A stretch of 64,000 nt of DNA from Diphasiastrum complanatum (taxonomy: Eukaryota > Streptophyta > Lycopodiopsida > Lycopodiales > Lycopodiaceae). The stretch lies in assembly GCA_029204225.1 (NCBI GenBank), contig CM055106.1, positions 19,664,149 through 19,728,148 of the forward strand, written 5' to 3'. Under the pieces are notes generated by a model. It saw nothing but the letters and a program-made list of their open reading frames with translations. It had not been told where the DNA came from and did no database searches. This document shows, one piece after another, positions 49,031-59,497 of the stretch. Every line of letters starts with the position of its first letter. Position 1 is the stretch's first letter. A program made the translations under genes and the position numbers.

Positions 49031-49204
49031 ACACGTGCAGCTAGCCTGCCACGCGGCAATCTCTGAATGGATGATGATGCCGCTGAGATTAGCAACACAA
49101 TGCGAGAAGAGCGGGGTGTGCGAATGCGATTGGTCCATGAAGTTTATGATTGGCTAAATTATAATCCACGTGGCAGTTTGAAGGGTGCGCCACGTAGCAC
49201 GTGC
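49031..49204 (-). promoter_or_regulatory. Cluster of CACGTG (G-box/ABRE) motifs upstream of the peroxiredoxin gene
   Basis: Within 175 bp, 220-390 bp before the start codon, are ACACGTGC (49031-49038), CCACGTGGC (49166-49174), GCCACGTA (49189-49196) and GCACGTGC (49197-49204). These are ABRE/G-box cores bound by ABF and ABI5-type bZIP factors. A CCAAT box on the minus strand (near 49149) and TTATAAT (49158-49164) lie beside them. Plant 1-Cys peroxiredoxin genes are known to respond to ABA, which fits. Confidence 0.65.
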
Positions 49205-49724
49205 GCTCGGGACCGGCCACCTCTCAACTTTCAATCTTGGGAATTTGCAGCCTCCTGCACTGCCCTTCAAATCCGCCTGCATTTCAGAACGAAAAACTTT
49301 TTTTTTGAAGGCAACTCAGCCAGATTTGACGGCTTTGACGTCCTAGATGAAGTCTTTTATCTAAAAGTTCATACCCTTGGCAGCTGTCCCTCCACTGCTA
49401 AGGGCTGCCTCTTCCAATTGCTTACCTTCGGCTGTTCTTTTCAAGCCTTTCCGGAATCTTGACATTGCCTTCCTGGATTTTCGCCACCTCCTTTCTTGAT
49501 CTTTGACCGTGGTCTTCTTCCCCCGCATGAGCCGATCTAGACCTCTTCTCTCTTTCCGCCTTGCCTCTTCCCCCCTTTTTTCTTCCAATCCTTACCTCTC
49601 ATGCCTTGGCCCGAAAGGGACTTAGTGTGCTTTCTCAACTAGTCCTGGTTTCCCCCTGTTAGATCCTCCCTTCTTCTGTCCTCACCACTAATGAGTACTC
49701 TCTTATTGACCTTTTCTTCCCAAG
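49205..49724. other. Upstream flank of the peroxiredoxin gene; no gene recognised
   Basis: Moderately GC-rich sequence with CT-rich stretches (49480-49720). Overlapping frames on both strands (49067-49462 plus, 49361-49588 minus) show no known domain. Confidence 0.4.
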
Positions 49725-49732
49725 GTCTCCAC

Positions 49733-50173
49733 CAATGTTGGATGGGTATATAGGGTCACGGCTGGTATCAATAATGGGTATCAACATGGTATCAAAAAAT
49801 TTACTCAATTGGTATATGAATTCTAATATCAAGGTCTAGAACCAGACACCCAGTATTAACTTTCTTACTATTCATATTGATACCCAGGTTTGGGAGATTT
49901 TGTGATTTTTTGTCATGGTATCAATAGTTGTACTATTTTTAGTAATTTATTTTGATATTTCAAAAAATTTATATCTTAAATTATGATATTAATCTTTAAA
50001 AAACATATTTTTAGCAATTCCTACAAGTTCATACCCGGGTTGTTAACCGGCTGGCCAGTCTACAACTTCTATACCTCCTTATATTGATACCCAACCGGTA
50101 TTAAATTTTTTTTAAGAGTTGCAATACCGTGATCCGACTGGTATCAAAAATTTTGACACCCCACCCAACACTG
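49733..50173. mobile_element. hAT-type MITE, 441 bp
   Basis: The element begins CAATGTTGGATGGGTAT, and the reverse complement of its end reads CAGTGTTGGGTGGGGTGT, giving TIRs of about 14 bp with few mismatches. It is flanked by a perfect 8-bp duplication GTCTCCAC (49725-49732 and 50174-50181), the size made by hAT transposases. The interior is AT-rich with many GGTATCAA/TTGATACC words and no coding capacity. A hAT transposase elsewhere in the genome would be needed to move it. Confidence 0.82.
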
Positions 50174-50181
50174 GTCTCCAC

Positions 50182-50902
50182 ATTGAGCTCCACCATGTCT
50201 CTATTGACTGTTGGGATCCCTCGCTTACCCCTTGGTTATCATGCCACTCATCTTCGTCACTACCCTTCGCAGTTCCCATCCTTCTCCAACTCCCGTTGGT
50301 CGTCCTCAAATGCCCCCTCTCTCTGGCATAAGAGGCTCTCTACTATCCGTGCTCTTCCGATTGGCAAGCTTTGCTACCTTGCTTACCACCTAATAATTAA
50401 GTCCCTTCCTCTACTAGCTAAAGGGCCTTTCCTTGTTGATCACCTTTGCCTTGTCTGTCAACTGGAGGAGGAGACTGTTGAGCACATGTTTTATCATTGC
50501 CGCCTCGATCTATGGTAACTGGAGGTGGCGCATCTCCGTACTCGCTGGCCCATTGCCACTTACGCTACATACCATTTTTCTAGGGGACTGACATATTCAG
50601 GATCACTCCTTACTGGCTTTCTGGCATTTGTGTAGGCTTTCCGTACTTTGGCAAATTTGGATGACACGGAATCGAAAGGTTTTTGATGGTGCTTCTTCCC
50701 CTCTTTCAGCATCAACTTGTTTGTAGTTAGCTATGTATTTTTTTAAGATTACCTAGTTGTTCAGGACTGCCTCCCTGCATGGTGTGTGAATACTTCCCTT
50801 TGGGGTTTTGACGGTTTTGGCCTTGGATTCCCGTGTACTATTTTTGTGTACCTGTACATTTGTGAAAATATACTAGTATCTTTAAGCTTTGCAAAAAAAA
50901 AA
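50182..50902 (+). mobile_element. 3' end of a LINE (non-LTR) retrotransposon with poly-A tail
   Basis: The reading frame through 50518 ends in a zf-RVT domain: SLWHKRLSTIRALPIGKLCY, then CLVC, EEETVEHMFYHC, matching the C-x2-C...H-x4-C finger at the end of plant LINE ORF2. A TAG at 50517 and frameshifts show decay. After about 380 bp of 3' region the element ends TTTAAGCTTTGC followed by ten A residues (50893-50902), a typical LINE terminus. The left limit is unclear; a hAT MITE abuts it at 50173. Confidence 0.7.
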
Positions 50903-53155
50903 GTTTGTACGATTTATAAGGACTAGAAAAACTACTTTTCTTAGTCGCAATGCTAGGTGCTCAGGTTTTGTGTGTATTTTGAAAGCACCTCCAGCAACAG
51001 AATATGCATCCCCATTTCTCTTTCCTCTAGAATTTGTCATTCTCTTTCTGGAATGTGCATTCTCTCTCCGAAATCTGCGTTCTCTCTCCACCTTCTCACC
51101 TTGCATTACGTCGTGGAAGGCCTGTGGGCCTCGGGCCTTCCGTGCAGGTCGGGGCCCTACCCTCGGGCAAGGGCCCTCCATCTACGGAAAGCCCTCGCGC
51201 AAGGCCTTCCACCATACAAAATCGTTTAACTTTTTTATTATAATGATATAAACCCCATTAACTTTGTATTGAAACTATGGAGCCCCGAAGATTCCGAATC
51301 TTCATTACCACAAGTGACACTCTTATCCAACTCCTACTATGGGAGACAAAACCCAGACTCTTGAACACCCTTTCTCATATGGCCAAAGCTTAAGGCTCAA
51401 TCTTCACATGTAAACCCATAACTCATTCTTGATGTCATGCCTTGGAGCACACCAATCTTTCCATTGCCCATTTTCCTATTTTTCAAATGAAATGAGAATT
51501 CCAAATGGCAAAAAGTAGTTAATCTATCATGCTTCACAAAACATGAGACATAGAAGTAATTACTCGACACCTGCTATCTAATGTAAGTCACTAGCTATAG
51601 CATTGTCAAAGGAGAAAAGAAAGTGATGCAGGCATGTGACCTATGCAGTAGGTGTTGCCGGGGGAAACACACTTCCTTGTTTTTTTTTGGCAAAAATGCC
51701 AAAAGAAAAAAATTAAAAGTTTGCAATGGTTTTTTGTTACTATGGCTTCCAGATTACTCACAGACAATCATATCTTTCCAATAACAGTAAAAAAAATAGA
51801 TTTCTTTTGATGATTTTGCCGACATAAAAATTTTATTGCTTCTGTAGATTTTGCAGTAGAAAATTGGCTACCGTAATCCAAAAAACCGTCAAAAAATCAA
51901 TCCCTTAACTAGTATGCAGGTCTAGTTCTCTATCCAAACAACGTCGAAATTCAATGAAACCAAAAAACAAAAAACTTTTCGTAGCAAACCCACCATGAAA
52001 GATAACGTTTTCTAAGCGCACATTCATGAATTTTGAACCAATCAAATAAGAATTAGAACAACTACACCTTAAACATAATAATCAATGGCTCTCACCAAAT
52101 GCTAGAAATCTCATCATCGAAGTCGACCAAAGTAAAGACACAATCTAGTGACGATGCTCTATAACCACTCATCCATGGAGATGTTGTCATCTCACCCCTG
52201 TGCAGTTGAGCTATAGACCTCCAATCAACAATGTTCAAGCCTCCATCAAGCTATGACGTCCCATACCACCGCATCCTAGCTTTTTCCTTTGCATATTTGC
52301 ATACTAAGACAAGATATCATCCTGGCCTAACCACGTCGGAGAGCTCTTCATTTTGTAGAAGAGAATGAATGCCAAGCCCATGGAGATCCACCTCTATATA
52401 CATAGTAGAGGTGGGGTCACCTCTGCCAACATAGTCAAGTCATAATCATTGACACATATCAGTTGCACGGATCATCGTGGGTCAATAAATTTGGTTTACA
52501 CCATGCCAATAAAACATTGACATGTGGCACCCAAACGATGTATAACTCCACACTAGCGTTATGTCCCATACAACAAGACTGTCACCTTAGGTAACCTATT
52601 GCATGCCCTTATGGATAACAGGAATAGACCTCGACCTTCATTTTGTTAACACTCCAAAGGCTTTTATTGGTCAAGTTGTTGGGCATTTTATTATGACATC
52701 ATTGATGCATGGTAGTGGATATGGCCAATGATGAGCTAGATGTTGAGTTTGTAATTAATCAAATTTTGGGTGGGATCAAAGAATAGATCTTCTATGGTGC
52801 GATTCCAGTACATGTCCAAAGTGCTCAAAAATCATACTGCTCTTAAGTTCTTGATTGTTTTTTGCACATGTAAATATGTTGAAGAGTTTTCCATGGAAAT
52901 TCTTGTGTCACTTAAAAGGAGTAGAGACAATTATAAACAATGAAGATCTTTATGAAATTCGATAATGCAAAAGGTGCATCAAAGAAAATGGTGGGTGGTG
53001 AAAAAAGAGCAAGTAAAAATCAAGTGCAAAAAGATGTTATGTGGCAATTTGAGATCATAGTGGATCTTGTTGCACTATTGTTGGGCCAACTTCTTGTTTC
53101 TTCACACCAACTTGCAATTGAGACGAGACGTTTTCAGGGCATCCCACATGCGGAG
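50903..53155. other. Intergenic repeat-like DNA, no gene recognised
   Basis: Apart from the GC-rich foldback at 51113-51212, no coding or structural signal was found. Frames at 50889-51251 are created by the GC-rich palindrome. A 75-codon frame at 52940-53167 is unrecognised. Confidence 0.4.
51113..51212. repeat. GC-rich foldback (100-bp imperfect palindrome)
   Basis: The arms GTGGAAGGCCTGTGGGCCTC and (reverse complement of the right arm) GTGGAAGGCCTTGCGCGAGG pair, then GG(C/A/T)TTCCGT again. An inner GGGGCCC...GGGCCC also pairs. The stretch is much richer in GC than its flanks. Confidence 0.75.
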
Positions 53156-53332
53156 AAGCTTTGCTAGCTTTGTACCCTTGATGAGGTCAAAATCGAGGAT
53201 CACGTCATTTTTAGATGCCCTATATACTATGAGATCAGGGGGAGATTCTTTTGCCTCTTCAAAGACTCTCCAGGCACATTACGCTCTCCATGTGATGAAA
53301 CAAAGGCATGGGTTGATGAAGATAGAGAATAA
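53156..53332 (+). pseudogene. LINE ORF2 C-terminal zinc-finger remnant
   Basis: One frame reads LCTLDEVKIEDHVIFRCPIY followed by YEIRGRFFCLFKDSPG, resembling the zf-RVT end of LINE reverse transcriptases (CxxC...EDExHxxFxCPxY). The first Cys is preceded by a stop (TAG). No LINE 3' end or tail was found; this is a fragment. Confidence 0.45.
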
Positions 53333-53566
53333 GGGCATTGGAGTCTACAAATTGACATCGCCAAATAGGATTTGTAAGGTGAAGAGTATTTTCTATAAAT
53401 TTAGGTGGTTCAATGGTAATGATGATCTAGAAGAATCTTGAACAATTACTTTAGAGTTTCACTTTCTCCTTTGCTTAGACATTCAAAATTACACTCGTTT
53501 CTAACAATCTGTAGAAATACTCTACGTTTCTAATTGTTTACAAAAATAACATGAACTTGGACAATG

Positions 53567-53885
<319 letters not shown>

Positions 53886-53985
53886 TGTGGTGATGTTAGT
53901 ATGTGGCAGTATGTCATGTAGCCAACGAAGCCATATGATGGTTGACACAGTTAACCAATGGTGCTAATTTTGCCTCAACAATCTC

Positions 53986-54168
53986 CAACAATTATTTGTT
54001 GTGATAATCTAAGCTACAATGCACTTACCATCAATTCGATATTCCACTCAAAGAGTACGCATGTAGAAATCAAGTTCCATTACATCAAAGAGAAAGTGTA
54101 GCCAAAGCATATTCTGTTGAAGCATTGCAAAAGTGAAGACAATCCAAGTTTTCTTAGATTCTCATGAA
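53986..54168 (+). pseudogene. Ty1/copia RNase H C-terminal fragment
   Basis: Reads IICCDNLSYNALTINSIFHS, STHVEIKFHYIKEKV, stop, ILLKHCKSEDNPS. The pattern CDN...H...KSTHVEIKFHYI is the end of copia RNase H, and the polypurine tract follows at the expected distance. Confidence 0.75.
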
Positions 54169-54321
54169 GGGGGAGTTGTTTGAATTTCATTAGTAATGAA
54201 GATCTAGAAAATTCTTGAACAAGTTTTTTTTTCTCTTTTGCATAGACTTGCAAAATTACACTTTGTTTCTAACAGTATATAGAAATATTCTAAGTTTCTA
54301 AAAAATTGTAAAAGAACATGG

Positions 54322-55611
54322 AAAATTTAACGTAGTTAAGATTTGAAGATTATGAAATTTGAATCGGTTCAAAAGGGATCGGGACATTTGATTTCATTGA
54401 AATGGCATTCAAACAATTGTTGAAGGGTGTTTAAAGATGTTTGAACCTTGGCCAAAAATATTCGAACATTATGAAATTCGAGCTTACTTGAATAGAATTT
54501 TAAATTGTTGGCTTTTGATTGTGGAGTAGCGAGTTGATATATTGACACCTTGATGTAGCCTTCGTAGATAGTTTAATAGTGTTATAAATTTTTTCCTACA
54601 AACACATATTGTGAGAAACCTAGAGTATTGATGATTTACTTTTTTTAATTCAATATTAACAAATCAACTCTTCTATAGTGGGTTATATGAAAGGGATGTA
54701 CTTTCATTATGAAAATAAAAATATTCCAACATGCAATGTATGTAATGGTCAACTTCACAAATGAGCTAGATGGTTGATTATTAAAACTATAAGATCACCA
54801 AATGAAGTAGGGCCAAGTATTTTATACTCTTAATACAAATAATCTAAATTGACAGCCCTTTTAGGAGTTTTCCACCATTTGACTTTTGCTTTGCCTTTCC
54901 ATGTGATTTTGAGACCACACTAGAATCCCCTACATACTTTATTTACATTAAAATGTCAATAATGGGTAAAAGGATGATTTAGCATGTTGAAAAGTTTGTA
55001 ATGCAAAAGCAATAGAACTTGGCCTGGTAACTTAATAGAGATCATTCAATAATATGCGCCAATTACATTCTATCAATATGTCAAACACATGCACAAACAT
55101 AGTACAAGATTTTAAAATAATTGTGTGCATCTTTTTTACTCTTTTTGAATTCACTAGAATATTTTCAAGTCAGAACTATTATAAAATACTTGGAGTAATT
55201 GTGCTTAAAAGTATGTGTTAATCGCATAAACTTATTGCTAATTAACTAAGTATTATTTATTTGAATGGTTCAATAAAGTATTTTTTGCTAATGAAACATC
55301 GATGATGGAGTTTTTTTATATTCAAACACTATAAATAAAACATCAATATGCATATATCTCAACCGTATCCTAGGCATGTTGAGCTAACATATACATACAT
55401 AGCTATGACACTTGATGACTTTATAAGGATTTAAAACACCATATGACGAAGATGAAGGACATAGAAATTTGATGTAAGATTAACTTTGTTTCAAATGACT
55501 TGAAATAGACCAACCCAAATGCTTCTATTCATGAGAGCAATTTACAAAGCAATCACAAGACTAGAAAAGTATATACTCTACAAGTTGCAACAAAATGCTA
55601 TTTCATTAGAC
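54322..55611. other. AT-rich intergenic DNA, nothing recognised
   Basis: No frames above 75 codons and no structural repeats noticed. It ends at the Pol III terminator of the tRNA gene. Confidence 0.4.
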
Positions 55612-55616
55612 AAAAA
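55612..55616 (-). terminator. RNA polymerase III terminator of tRNA-His
   Basis: TTTTT on the minus strand, 12 bases after the 3' end of the tRNA coding region. Confidence 0.75.
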
Positions 55617-55628
55617 GAAGATACATTT

Positions 55629-55699
55629 GTGGCTGCTGGGATTCGAGCCCAGGTCTCCACGGCCACAACGTGGAATTCTCACCACTAAACTACAGCCAC
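55629..55699 (-). tRNA. tRNA-His (anticodon GTG)
   Basis: The minus strand folds as a full cloverleaf. The acceptor stem pairs GTGGCTG with CAGCCAC, the D-arm contains AGTTTAGTGGTGAGA, and the anticodon stem CCACG/CGTGG encloses TTGTGGC with anticodon GTG. The T-arm is CTGGGCTCGAATCCCAG. A-box (TAGTTTAGTGG) and B-box (GCTCGAATCC) are present. There is no intron, and CCA is not encoded, as expected for a nuclear gene. It closely resembles plant cytosolic tRNA-His. It stands alone among repeats. Confidence 0.95.
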
Positions 55700-55997
55700 T
55701 TTATTGTTATCTTTGGGAAAAGATTTGCTACTCTTAAAAAGCTTTGGACATAAAATTCCATGCATGAACATGTATGCACATTTTAGAATTTTGTGTAGGA
55801 CCATTCATATGCATGTACCACCTTTAGGAGAAAATTGAAATAGTTCTTCTTGGCAATTACAATGAAACCTTGGAAAAGAGTAGATAAATTGGATATTTTC
55901 TCCCTATGCTATTAAAAATAGGAAATATTTGCAAGGTACAATAAGACTACAAAAAAAAAAAAAAAAGTGTACTAGAAATTTTCATCCAGGTGGATGC

Positions 55998-56190
55998 TGT
56001 GAAAATTTGTCAAAAATCTATCTTGGTTATTTTATAATTTTATGTTTGTGAGTACATTTCACATGTGTGGAGCACGTTCCCACATATGTAAAATAGTTAG
56101 AAATAGTTTATAATGTTGAATTTAGGGGTATCATAAAGATTGCTAGTCAAGCATCTTGGTGTCACTGGGTGATAGGGCCAATTTTGGCTT
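55998..56190 (+). repeat. Direct repeat D1, copy 1 (LTR-like start)
   Basis: Begins TGTGAAAATTTGTCAAAAAT and ends GGGCCAATTTTGGCTT. About 94% identical by eye to 57017-57209. It may be the first part of a truncated LTR. Confidence 0.85.
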
Positions 56191-57016
56191 TAGAAAGAGA
56201 GGCAAGTTTCAGGTGGTATTCACTTCAACATATTCTCTCATGCTTCTCTTTCATTACTTGATGTACCATGTTGCTTTTATGAGGTTTCTACATCTCATAG
56301 TTGGAGTGAGACAATGCTTGTCTTGTATCATGCCTCTAGTATGGACATATTACTTGTCAATCATGGCTTAGATATGTTTTCAAATTACTTAGAAAGCAAG
56401 TGGTTGAGTCATCAACTGTATGCTCTTAGATTTAGTAAGAGCAAGATTGAGCTTGTTGCTCATAGTTTGAAAAATCGTGTTTTTACATGGTTTGAGGCAA
56501 TTTGTAAACTTCTCTTGAGATTAAGTTAATCATCCTTGAAAGATACTTACATCCTTGAGCAGGTGTTTTAGCCTCAGTAAGATCAAGATTGTATTTGATT
56601 TCAAGATTAGATCCATTATGAATAAAGTTCATAGTATGTGGACTAGTCAAGCTAGTTTGCTTAATCTTGATAATCAACACTTTTGCTCATCTTATGATCT
56701 TGATCTCTATGATCTTTATGATCTTTATGAGGCATGGAAGCCTCTGATTTTCATTGTGGTGCAGCCATCTTCATGCAAATGGTACTTTCAAATCAAAGTT
56801 CATCATCAAGCATGAAGGAAGCACATTGGTATAGTGGCAAATTGGTGAAATGCTCTTCAAAGGTGTTGCCAAATGATTTCTACCAAAGAAATCTTATCAT
56901 GGATTTGCTGCTATGATGGATCCTTTTGCTGGTTTTTTACTTCATATGCATACCAAAGGATCCACTCAAAAAAGTTTCACAAACTCCTTGATCGTACCAA
57001 GCTAGTTTTTGAGGAG

Positions 57017-57843
57017 TGTGAAAATTTGTCAAAAATTTATCTTGGTTATTTTATGATTTTATGTTTGTGAGTATATTTCACATATGTGGAGCATGTTCCC
57101 ACATGTGTAAAATAGTTAGAAATAGTTTATAATGTTGACTTTAGGGGTATCATAAAGATTGCTAGTCAAGCATCTTGGTGTCACTAGGTGATAGGGCCAA
57201 TTTTGGCTTAAGAGGTCAAATGGTCAAGTACACATGTTTGTCATGATTAGGCCAAAATTCAATTGTGATGTAATTTGAGATAGTTAGGTTGCTTACACAT
57301 GTCAAGTTTAGGTTTGATAAGTGATGCACTCTATGTGGTGGCAAAAGTCAAAGGGTCCAATCATAAGAGAGAGACATGTTGAAAGGGTCCAATCAAAAGT
57401 GAGGGATGTTGCATTACACATCCAATAGGATTAGAGAGGCTATATTTAAGGGGTCCAATAAGAATCAAGCATGGATCTTCACGAGTTTCTATATGTACTT
57501 TCATTCCCTTCATTAATGTATGAGAGATCTATGAGTTTTTTAAGTCAATTTGGAGATTTGCCAGTTTTGCTTGTATGGCCTTCTCTCTCTACATGAGCTC
57601 AAAAGTGGTATTTTCTCTCTCTATCCGAGGAGAGGAGTCTGTTGGTACTTAGTTTATTTCATGAAGTCTTCCACACGTGTGAAATACCTTTTGGTAATAA
57701 ATGAATGCATATAAAATGGTCTTTTTGCCTTAGATCTTGTCATTGATATTGGATTCAATCAATAGGTGATCTATAGTGCATGAGCCAAGCTTAGGGGATC
57801 AATTTCACACATTAGGACATTCCCACATGTGTGAATCATCACA
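57017..57843 (+). mobile_element. Candidate LTR (827 bp), containing direct repeat D1 copy 2
   Basis: It begins TGTGAAAATTTG and ends GAATCATCACA, giving TGTGA/TCACA ends as expected of an LTR. The first 193 bp repeat those at 55998. TTTTTGAGGAG just upstream could be a polypurine tract. No canonical primer site follows 57843, so this would be a 3' LTR of a short or deleted element whose 826-bp interior (56191-57016) has no recognisable protein. Confidence 0.45.
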
Positions 57844-58139
57844 GATGCCTTGATAATAATTCATCAATCAAAACTTGTTTTTCATTTCCTATGTCATAAT
57901 AGGACTTGCAAGATTGCAACCTTGTCTTGTTGTCATGCACAAACAATATAACAATAATAGTAATTTTTTTAAAAAAAAAATCTAGATATTCAAGTTGCTT
58001 ACATTCCCATCTTATTGACGATGTGCATTTGATGTGACTCTATATACTTGAGGAGATCGTAGCTTATGAAACATAAACCAACTTCAACAAGTCCATGACT
58101 CAAAAAAAATTAATACTATCAAAACCTAATATTGTTCGT

Positions 58140-58448
58140 GTGAGGGTATTTGTGTAAAGAGTATATGGAAAGACACCTTTTGTTCATACAAAAGTTGCAG
58201 AGTATCTAGCTTTTGTGCAAAAAGCTTGTGCAGAGAGGGACAAAAAAAAAGGACAAAATCATGGTGAGTCTTCTTCTTTTGGTAAGAAGAAAGATAGATC
58301 AAAGTTGAAGTGCTTCTATTGTGGCATCAAAGGTCATTTTGCAAGTGATTGCTACAAAAAGAAAAAAGATCAAGAAGACAAACAAGGTAATCTAACTCTT
58401 GATGAGGATGGTGTTATGCTCAAAACACAAACGATGATGATTTTGTGA
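58140..58448 (+). pseudogene. copia gag fragment with CCHC zinc knuckle
   Basis: The frame from 58215 reads KKDRSKLKCFYCGIKGHFAS followed by DCYKKKKDQ, a C-x2-C-x4-H-x4-C knuckle in a Lys-rich context as in copia Gag. Only the C-terminal part of Gag is present. No pol follows downstream. Confidence 0.7.
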
Positions 58449-59204
58449 TGTCTTCATGTTTGAGTTCTATTGTTGGAGATATTGATCCATGGTGGAAGTT
58501 GCTGAATTCTGTTCTACTCAATCATATGTAAATTATAGACTTTGTTAAACATAGCTTGAACTGACAAACTTAATTATTCAACAGTGAAATATATATGAGC
58601 AATCCTAAAATAGGGTTTAAAATTCAACAACGATATTATGTTCCGAACAGGTACTAAATCTTTTATACCAGATCAAAAGACTTGGAATTCAGACAAGATC
58701 ACATTTGAAATAGACTAACTTTAGGTTCCTAGGCATCGTTGATTTGTAAAAACATGTCTTTGATCAACAAAAGACATATACATGTTTTTTACGCATATTG
58801 GAGTTTCTCAAAATAACATTTTGCAAAAAGAATCACTAATATGTATTTATGATCATCCTCTTCCCATTCCAATTATGAATACCAAAGAGAAGATCCTTGA
58901 ATTTATGATTGACCACAAGACGACATTTGAACAGGTCTAAATGAACATTTTCAAAGCTTAAGAGAAACACAAGAATCATGCAAAGTAGAAAAAGAAAATG
59001 TTATTACAACTAAGAAAATTGTTCGAACTCAAATTTGTCTAGAAGTGTGTTAAAGAGCAAGAATCACCCATTCTAGGTCGTGTATGAAAATATAATGCAA
59101 GCAGATAATCTTTATTTGATTAGTGTTGTTGGTGATAATGTTGCTGCATCATGCAAATTGAGCGCCTAGGAATGCATGCAAGAAAAAGAGAGGGATGCAA
59201 ATGT
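58449..59204. other. AT-rich DNA, no gene recognised
   Basis: Reading in all frames gives only short, low-information peptides. It may be decayed sequence of the adjacent gag-bearing element. Confidence 0.4.
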
Positions 59205-59497
59205 TTTGCTATTTATTACTTGAATATGAAGGCGCATCGACATGCATGCATGCATGCATGCAAAAAAAAAAAAAACCCAAATCTAAAGCATAGGCATGCA
59301 TGAACAAAAACGTGAAATTTTTGCTATTCACAACTTGCATATAAAGATGCATCTAAAGCGTGGGCATGCATGCACAAAATCATGAAATTCTTGCCATTTA
59401 CGACTTGCATATAGCGATGCATCTTAAGCATAGGCATGGCATGCGCAAAAACATGAAATTTTTGCTATTTATGACTTGCATATAGGGAAGCATCTAA
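59205..59497. repeat. Tandem repeat, about 70-bp unit x 4
   Basis: TTTTTGCTATTTA(C/T)GACTTGCATATA...GATGCATCTAAAGCRTRGGCATGC recurs with ACTTGCATA at 59333, 59403 and 59474 (periods 70 and 71). A diverged first copy at about 59205 is separated by a GCATGC run and a poly-A expansion (59263-59276). Confidence 0.85.

Noticed and set aside
57017-57843. A confirmed LTR retrotransposon
   Set aside because: No primer-binding site, target duplication or coding region was found; kept only as a candidate LTR.
59205-59497. CRISPR-like array
   Set aside because: Units are contiguous diverged tandem copies without unique spacers, and the DNA is plant nuclear.
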